The translations under genes were made by a program, and so were the position numbers. From Guillardia theta CCMP2712 (taxonomy: Eukaryota > Cryptophyceae > Pyrenomonadales > Geminigeraceae): a stretch of DNA of 22,676 nucleotides. A model generated the notes under the pieces. The model saw nothing but the letters and a program-made list of their open reading frames with translations. It searched no databases and was not told the origin of the DNA. Shown here piece after piece: positions 19,639 to 22,676 of this stretch (the stretch's first letter is position 1; each line of letters starts with the position of its first letter). The stretch covers positions 148,674-171,349 of the forward strand of contig NW_005434667.1 in NCBI RefSeq assembly GCF_000315625.1. Direction: 5' to 3'.

Positions 19639-20099
19639 GGCAGACTCACTCGCAGACGACGCGCACAACATCATGCAGGAGCCATGCATCGCGCTGCCAC
19701 TGGCGCAGCATGCCAGCTTCGCTCTCGACCATGCCATACCTGGAGGAGGAAGTCAGGTCGGCGTGGGAGCCATGGCGCTGCTCACTTGGCCCTGAAGTAT
19801 GTACCGCCTGCAGGGATGGAAGATGAGAGCTGCTCGATGACGAGCGTCTGCAGGATGAGGGGGTCAGCGGAGGAAGAGGAGGAGGAGGAGGAGGAGGAGG
19901 AGGAGGAGGAGGAGGAGGAGGAGGAGGAGGAGGAGGTGGTGGTGGTGGTGGTGGTGGTGGTGGTGATGATGATGATGAGGAGGAGGATGAGGAGGACGTA
20001 GTGGTGGTTGTGGTTGTTGAGGTAGTGTTGGATAGCTCTTGCCTTCTTGTCCGACGTCGTGGCATGCTCGAGCTGCGAGAGAAGCGAAGGAATGTTCAT
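10232..20099 (-). CDS. Giant HEAT / WHPPL / C2 / PA-like / BIR multidomain protein, about 22 exons
   Basis: Exons on the minus strand: 20099-19998, 19847-19786, 19739-19650, 19482-19423, 19378-19258, 19054-18989, 18941-about 18822, about 18745-18477, 18303-18212, 18064-14331, 14151-13926, 13725-13543, 13507-13439, 13277-13128, 12803-12660, 12404-12314, 12098-11974, 11761-11564, 11255-11145, 10743-10614, 10454-10410, 10362-10232. The predicted protein is about 2,100 residues. Start MNIPSLLSQLEHATTSDKKA; end LIRAIADYAR then TGA at 10234-10232. Phases match at all but two junctions (18740-18825; 13508-13542). No internal Met exon or stop suggests a second gene, but a gene boundary is not strictly excluded. 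Domains are given in separate entries. With no signal peptide or membrane span seen, a cytosolic scaffold is the likeliest role. Function is unknown. Confidence 0.72.
10515..10572. repeat. GGA triplet microsatellite in intron
   Basis: A nearly uninterrupted GGA array occupies the intron between exons 10743-10614 and 10454-10410 of the large gene. It lies upstream of the acceptor at 10457-10455 on the minus strand, where it reads as a CTC/TCC pyrimidine tract. Confidence 0.85.
11564..11761 (-). other. BIR-type zinc domain exon of the giant protein
   Basis: This 66-codon exon, phase 0 on both sides, reads SPELLAWAGWFFSPDEDAYD, then RCCCFCCGAWKSDW, then RRADDPLSFHEQSCLYK. It matches the BIR (baculoviral IAP repeat) pattern: Leu-Ala-x-Ala-Gly-[FW]-[FY], C-F-x-C, Trp seven residues later, [ED]-D-P, and His exactly 16 residues after the second Cys. 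The fourth zinc ligand differs. The family has Cys after His-x6; here Cys occurs after His-x3, or after His-x8 if exon 11255-11145 (starting ICALPY) follows. BIR domains bind peptides and occur in IAPs and in mitotic survivin. The exon's membership in the giant gene rests on phase and the absence of other starts or stops. Confidence 0.72.
12314..13507 (-). other. C-terminal HEAT repeats of the giant protein
   Basis: Exons 13507-13439 and 13277-13128 join in phase 0 to read SDDEIFDAVVAALQDPHEQV, then RSTACQALGNI, a textbook HEAT unit with the Asp-Pro turn and Val-Arg of helix B. It continues with SVVVLHHLCELLLQ. Exon 12803-12660 (EVAAAVMRAVKREKEGFLHE, QLLKLLSSTI) and exon 12404-12314 are again helical. 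The acceptor before 12803 (GGAGACAG) lacks a pyrimidine tract and was chosen because it is the only nearby one that keeps phase. Confidence 0.65.
12883..12999. repeat. TCC microsatellite and CTCTTC array in intron
   Basis: A TCC array (about 12883-12931) and a CCTCTT hexamer array (about 12960-13005) lie in the intron between exons 13277-13128 and 12803-12660 of the large gene. Confidence 0.85.
13543..14060 (-). other. PA-like (protease-associated) fold in the giant protein
   Basis: Two exons (14151-13926, 13725-13543; intron 13925-13726, phase 0) join to give ELQGKIAVVAL, then RTRDADAELVSQIVTKAK, RKKARGVVLISLEE and ETIPILCVSREE. This follows the PA pattern: GKI[AV]-x-V, a charged helix of the F-x-x-K-x-x-x-A type, a Gly-Val-x-hydrophobic strand, then Ile-Pro-[IV] and a Ser-Arg-Glu/Asp end. 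PA folds are usually lids or binding modules on proteases and sorting receptors. No protease domain is seen here. The similarity is recognised by eye only. Confidence 0.55.
14076..17965 (-). repeat. Five dispersed Trp-His-Pro-Pro-Leu protein modules
   Basis: The motif recurs at 17951-17965 (SSWHPPLSL), 16370-16384 (HQWHPPLIW), 15500-15514 (EQWHAPLSR), 14552-14566 (RDWHPPLLL) and, after an intron, degenerate at 14076-14090 (LWCPPFERP). Most copies follow a short acidic/hydrophobic strand and are followed 8-15 residues later by a Gly-rich turn and a hydrophobic strand (GGVVLSTEF, GGLLFIHQVAF, GKTLFFFRF). This looks like a diverged repeated beta module placed between HEAT blocks. Confidence 0.7.
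14331..18064 (-). other. Single 3.7-kb exon of the giant gene: HEAT blocks, C2-like domain, coiled coil
   Basis: An uninterrupted 1,244-codon frame begins at GLQSPVLMQLYTWGG and ends at IQLG before a GT donor. HEAT-type helices occur in at least three blocks: about 16870-17250 (MRRLVARLLIKIMNPNHHVL, VVKAACLAGLNDL), about 16540-16760 (SSVKQDAVHQCQLLHKKF, SEHVRTAALHCLASLCPSNR) and about 15060-15300 (WRVRQAAVRVLSELSSTGEE, DAEVRALAVEGYSRRR). A charged coiled coil spans about 14700-14930. Acidic low-complexity linkers lie near 17740 and 16815. Four WHPPL-type modules separate the blocks. A long intronless exon among many exons of 45-200 bases is unusual. Confidence 0.75.
15770..16090 (-). other. 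C2-like domain in the giant protein
   Basis: The stretch ISLLVQCRKIL ... ANLFFVIRGG ... CVLYASEVRRKEEEVEF ... YLSSLLLELWDWDVSRQHRF, then LGSCEMPLDEL, follows the strand order of a C2 domain. The final part matches the usual pattern of a hydrophobic strand, Trp-Asp-x-Asp, a basic/His stretch and Leu-Gly-x-x-x-x-x-Leu, as in copine-type C2B domains. Such domains bind phospholipid, often with Ca2+, or act in protein contacts. Two Asp of the last loop (WDWD) are kept; the first Ca2+-binding loop is weak, so Ca2+ binding is uncertain. Confidence 0.6.
19516..19640. repeat. GGAGCA hexamer array inside an intron of the giant gene
   Basis: About twenty nearly perfect GGAGCA copies occupy the intron between exons 19739-19650 and 19482-19423. 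The unit is identical to that at 204-480, but here on the non-transcribed strand of a gene, and it is not translated. Confidence 0.9.
19876..19980. repeat. Compound GGA / GGT / GAT triplet microsatellite in first intron
   Basis: Three adjoining arrays, GGA then GGT then GAT, form a graded compound microsatellite in the first intron (19997-19848) of the large minus-strand gene. The order suggests successive slippage from point-mutated units. Confidence 0.9.
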
Positions 20100-20487
20100 G
20101 GAGAAGAGACTGAGAGCATGAGAGAGAAGGGGGGGGAGAGTTGGAGGGGGGGGCGGGGAGGGGGAGAGAAAGGCGGGGGGCAGGGAAGACTGAAATTGAA
20201 GTCGGGGAGGCAGCAGTTGGAATATATATAAGAGGAATGGAGGAGGGGACAGGGGGAGGGAGGCGGGCGGGCGGGGAGGGGGAGCTGGGGAGGGGGAGAA
20301 GGGGAATGTAGTGGGAGGTCCACTGGGAGGAAGAAGAGAAGGCAAGGGAGCGAGGGGAGCGAGGGGGGGGGCGGGGGGCGGGGGGTTGGAGGAGGAAGGG
20401 AGGAGGAACGACTGTACTGTGAGAGCGAAGGATTCGAAGTACTCACTTCAAGTCTTGCAGTTGAACAAGTGTTTACATGCTTGAAGC
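20100..20487. promoter_or_regulatory. Divergent G-rich promoter region
   Basis: The large minus-strand gene and the plus-strand amidohydrolase start at opposite ends of this 388-base interval. Much of it is poly-G with short interruptions on the plus strand (runs at about 20130-20160, 20255-20300 and 20355-20392), which could form G-quadruplexes. A short AATATATATAAG element at 20220-20231 could serve as a TATA-like box. No other element is clear. Confidence 0.5.
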
Positions 20488-20616
20488 ATGTCGATGATGG
20501 AAGGGGTTCGCAGCAACACAGCATTGCTGCTGCTTCTCGCATGCCTCCCACTGACCTGCTCCTTCGCCCCTCCCTCCTCGCTCGGGATCCGCAAGGGAAA
20601 GTTGTTCAAGCATGAG
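20488..20616 (+). other. Signal peptide plus transit peptide with Phe-Ala-Pro junction
   Basis: Exon 1 encodes MSMMEGVRSN followed by a Leu-rich core and LTCSFAPPSS, then a Lys/Arg-rich stretch (IRKGKLFKHE). In cryptophytes, diatoms and relatives, a signal peptide cleaved just before Phe, followed by a basic Ser-rich segment, directs proteins through the ER into the plastid. Exon 2 continues with SRRKNLALSCSS, which could be part of the same transit region before the enzyme domain. Confidence 0.7.
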
Positions 20617-22676
20617 GTGAGATTCAAGGTATGTTCATGAGAGTATCAACGTGTCTACAGGTATCAAGAAGGAAGAACCTTGCGTTGTCTTGCTCCTCCG
20701 TGGCTCAAGATCATGATTCCGTCATAGCCTCCGAGAGGGCGTACATAACAGGAGTGTTCCAACCGGCCTTGCTCAGCATCAAGAACGGGCGCATCGAGTC
20801 CATCAACAAGACTTCATGCTTGGAGATCGAGCGGCTGCGCAAGGCTGGTGCATCGGAGGGAACCCTCGTCCTCCAGCCCAACCAACTTCTTCTTCCCGCC
20901 ATGGTCAACGGGCACACTCACCTTGCCATGGGCGCCTTCCGCGGCATCACCGACGCTGAGTCGTTCAAGGGCAACGTGGTCGAGGATCTCTTCTTCAAGC
21001 TTGAGGGGTGAAGGAGGAAGAGGAGGAGAAGAAGGAGAAGGGGGAGAAGGAGGAGGAGGAGGAGGAGGAGGAGGAGGAGGAGGAGGAGGAGGAGGGCGTT
21101 GAAGCAAGAGCAGAAGGAGAGGACGAGGAAGAGGTGGTGGCGGTGGATGGGACTGAATCGTCCGCAGAGCTCTCACGGAGGACGACGTCCGAGCCTTCAC
21201 TCGCATGGGCTGCTGGGAAAGCATGCTGGCGGGTGTGGGAGCAGCGTGGGAGCACTACTACTTCGGGGAGGCGCTTGCTTCGTACGCCTGCTCTCCCTCC
21301 CTCCTTCCTCCTTACATGCTTGCAGAGCCTTTGCAGACACAGGGTTCAGTGGTGTGATAGCGCCGACAATACAGGCAAGCGTGAAGGAAAGGACGAGCAT
21401 GCAGCTGACTGTCCTGAAGGATCTCAGTGGTCCAGGGACTGTCTTGAAGGGATGCGACTGGGAGGCAGCCATCGAAACAACGATCAGAATGCACAGGGTA
21501 TGTCTGTCCTACATGTGCCCTTGCCCCCTGTCCTGCCTGTTGGTGTGCGTGCGAGGAGTTGTCGTTGCTGTGCGCTGGAAACCCTTGGGATGACCGGAAG
21601 GGGCAGGACGAGAGCTTACAGAGGAAGGGAATCTTCGCAGCCCTCGGTCCGCATGCTACCGATACCATCAGCCCGTCACTGTGGAGGAAGGTCTTTATGC
21701 TGCCAAATCCTCACCTGCCGACTTCTGACGCTGCGCAAGATCGCAAGCACCGCTCAGCAGGAGCAGCTCCCTATGCACTCGCACGTCGCACAGTCCATCG
21801 AGGTTGCCCTGCCACCTCCATGCTCCTGCTCCCTCCTTCAGCTCCCCTCCTCTTCTACCTCCCCTCCTCCTCCCAACTCCTCATCCTCCTTTTGATCCTC
21901 CTCCTCTTGCTCCTCCTCCTCCTCACCTCCTCCTCCTCCTCCTCACCTCCTCCTCCTCCTCCTCACCTCCTCCTCCTCCTCACCTCCTCCTCCTCCCTCC
22001 TCCTCATTCCCCATTACCACCTCTCCCCGAGCTCCCAGCTCCCAGCTCGACATTCCCTCGCGCTCTTCTTCGCTCACAGCCCCTCGTGCTCCAGGAGTAC
22101 AGGAGGTGCATCGATCGCCACGGGTGCTCCCCGTCAAGTTTCTGCAGCAGCAGGGGTCCTCGACGCAGATGTCTCCATGCTCCTCGTCCACAGCATGTTT
22201 GTCTCCTCCCGTGACCTCGCGTTCCTGGACCCAGGGAGGCACATGCTGGTGATGCGATCGTTAGCTCACGTCTGCCTGCTGCTTCTGAGCTCCTCCTCAG
22301 GGGCTCTGCCCTGCCTCTGCCGTACAGTTCGGCTTCCCCTGCAACTTTCAGGTCATAAGACGACAGGAGGAGTAGAAATGTGGAGGAGGTGGTGGAGAAA
22401 TATGAGGAGGAGGTGGTGGTGGTGGTAGAGGCGTGAAGTTGGGCCAGGCGTGGGATGCTGCTGGCTTCAAGATCGCCCTGGGGACAGACGCTGCCTGCTC
22501 CAACGACGGCATGAACGTGCAGCAGGAGATGAGGCTGCTAGCAGGAGGGGGCGTCTTCGGCGTCATGTCGTCCCCTGAGATGCAGAAGTTCGAGAAGAGG
22601 GAGGGAGGCGAGGAAAGCTGTCCAGCAGGCGCGTCAGCGGCTCTTCGATGGGAGCTCGATGAGCAGGTTGAACTCC
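20488..22676 (+). CDS. Plastid-targeted amidohydrolase (TrzA/AtzB/MtaD-like), 3' end outside window
   Basis: Exons: 20488-20616, 20661-21007, 21168-21281, 21326-21374, 21420-21497, 21622-21690, 21740-21802, 22095-22248, 22301-22351, 22448 onward. The family hydrolyses amide, imine or amino groups on nitrogen heterocycles with a mononuclear metal. Ligand motifs are present in order: NGHTHLAMGAF (His-x-His), LPMHSHVAQS (His), LLVHSMFVSS (His region), IALGTDAACSND (Asp). Other family stretches are FTRMGCWESMLAG, EHYYFGEAL, APTIQ, DLSGPG, GPHATDT and FGFP. The N-terminus has a hydrophobic core (ALLLLLACLPL) then TCS|FAPPSS and basic residues, as in precursors for complex red plastids. The substrate cannot be told from sequence. 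Two one-base frame breaks occur in exon 22095-22248 and another near 22604, so it may be a recent pseudogene or contain assembly errors. Confidence 0.82.
21046..21092. repeat. GGA microsatellite in amidohydrolase intron
   Basis: An uninterrupted GGA array lies in the intron 21008-21167. It produces the long Glu-rich plus-strand ORF in this area, which is not coding. Confidence 0.85.
21895..22010. repeat. TCC-rich tandem array in amidohydrolase intron
   Basis: Repeated blocks of CTCCTCCTCCTCCTCAC fill the middle of the intron 21803-22094. On the sense strand this is a very long pyrimidine tract ahead of the acceptor at 22094. Confidence 0.85.

Larger units (their letters stand above)
18477..20099 (-). 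other. N-terminal helical (HEAT-like) region of the giant protein
   Basis: Eight short exons encode an all-helical sequence with HEAT or armadillo-type periodicity: SLLSQLEHATTSDKKARAI, QWQRDAWLLHDVVRVVCDLF, ESFTVKFAALEALRRL, HSLAEKALEVLTSICDW, VHVLFRLSVLLRRLL, WIADRVDLLRSCLRDE. Exon junctions agree in phase from 20099 to 18822. One intron is exactly 47 bases (18988-18942). The last part (18477-about 18745) has a Cys pair (HSCKDC) and an acidic end. The connection across 18740-18825 is not resolved: candidate splice pairs either break phase or need an intron of 32 bases or less. Confidence 0.7.

Noticed and set aside
19646-20065. Pro/Ser-rich minus-strand ORF of 139 codons
   Set aside because: Its Pro run is the translated microsatellite of the first intron; only its two ends coincide with real exons.
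21559-22428. Plus-strand Leu/Ser/Pro-rich ORF of 289 codons
   Set aside because: Only the part from 21622 to 21690 is an amidohydrolase exon in this frame. The rest runs through a CTCCTC-rich intron.
1-22676. CRISPR arrays, insertion sequences and bacterial operon structure
   Set aside because: The tandem repeats lack unique spacers, no transposase is seen, and all genes are intron-split and eukaryotic in organisation.

Overview
The window looks like nuclear DNA of a microbial eukaryote. Every convincing gene is split by GT-AG introns, often only 44 to 57 bases long, so genes had to be assembled exon by exon with reading phase checked at each junction. The right-hand gene starts with a signal peptide followed by a Cys-Ser|Phe-Ala-Pro junction, the bipartite targeting signature of plastids of red-algal secondary origin. 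Together with the compact introns and many simple repeats, this suggests a cryptophyte-like alga. That assignment is an inference; no search was possible.

Layout: (1) 8-1351 (+), a highly repetitive acidic ORF that may or may not be a gene. (2) 1674-4463 (-), a complete 1-acyl-glycerol-3-phosphate acyltransferase (LPAAT) of about 15 exons. (3) 5213-6880 (+), a NIPSNAP-family protein with a mitochondrial-type presequence and two NIPSNAP domains. (4) 6890-7944 (-), a complete 155-residue two-EF-hand protein in 8 exons; its stop codon lies 9 bases from that of the NIPSNAP gene. (5) 7945-9460, about 1.5 kb with no gene I can support, including an AT-rich island. (6) 9461-9881 (+), a two-exon gene for a 121-residue protein with a mitochondrial-type N-terminus. 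(7) 10232-20099 (-), one very large gene, about 22 exons and about 2,100 residues. (8) 20488-22676 (+), a plastid-targeted amidohydrolase that runs off the window.

The large gene is the most interesting object. Reconstructed, it alternates HEAT repeats with recurring Trp-His-Pro-Pro-Leu modules and carries a C2-like domain, a coiled coil, a PA-like (protease-associated) fold and a BIR zinc domain near the C-terminus. I know of no described family with this order. Almost all its exon junctions agree in phase; two do not resolve cleanly (18740-18825 and 13508-13542).

The genes do not form one pathway. Membrane lipid synthesis (LPAAT), mitochondrial (NIPSNAP, small protein), calcium-binding and plastid functions sit side by side, as expected for a compact nuclear genome. 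Long introns and intergenic spaces are filled with GGA/TCC, GGAGCA and CATCA repeats, which create many long but meaningless ORFs on both strands.
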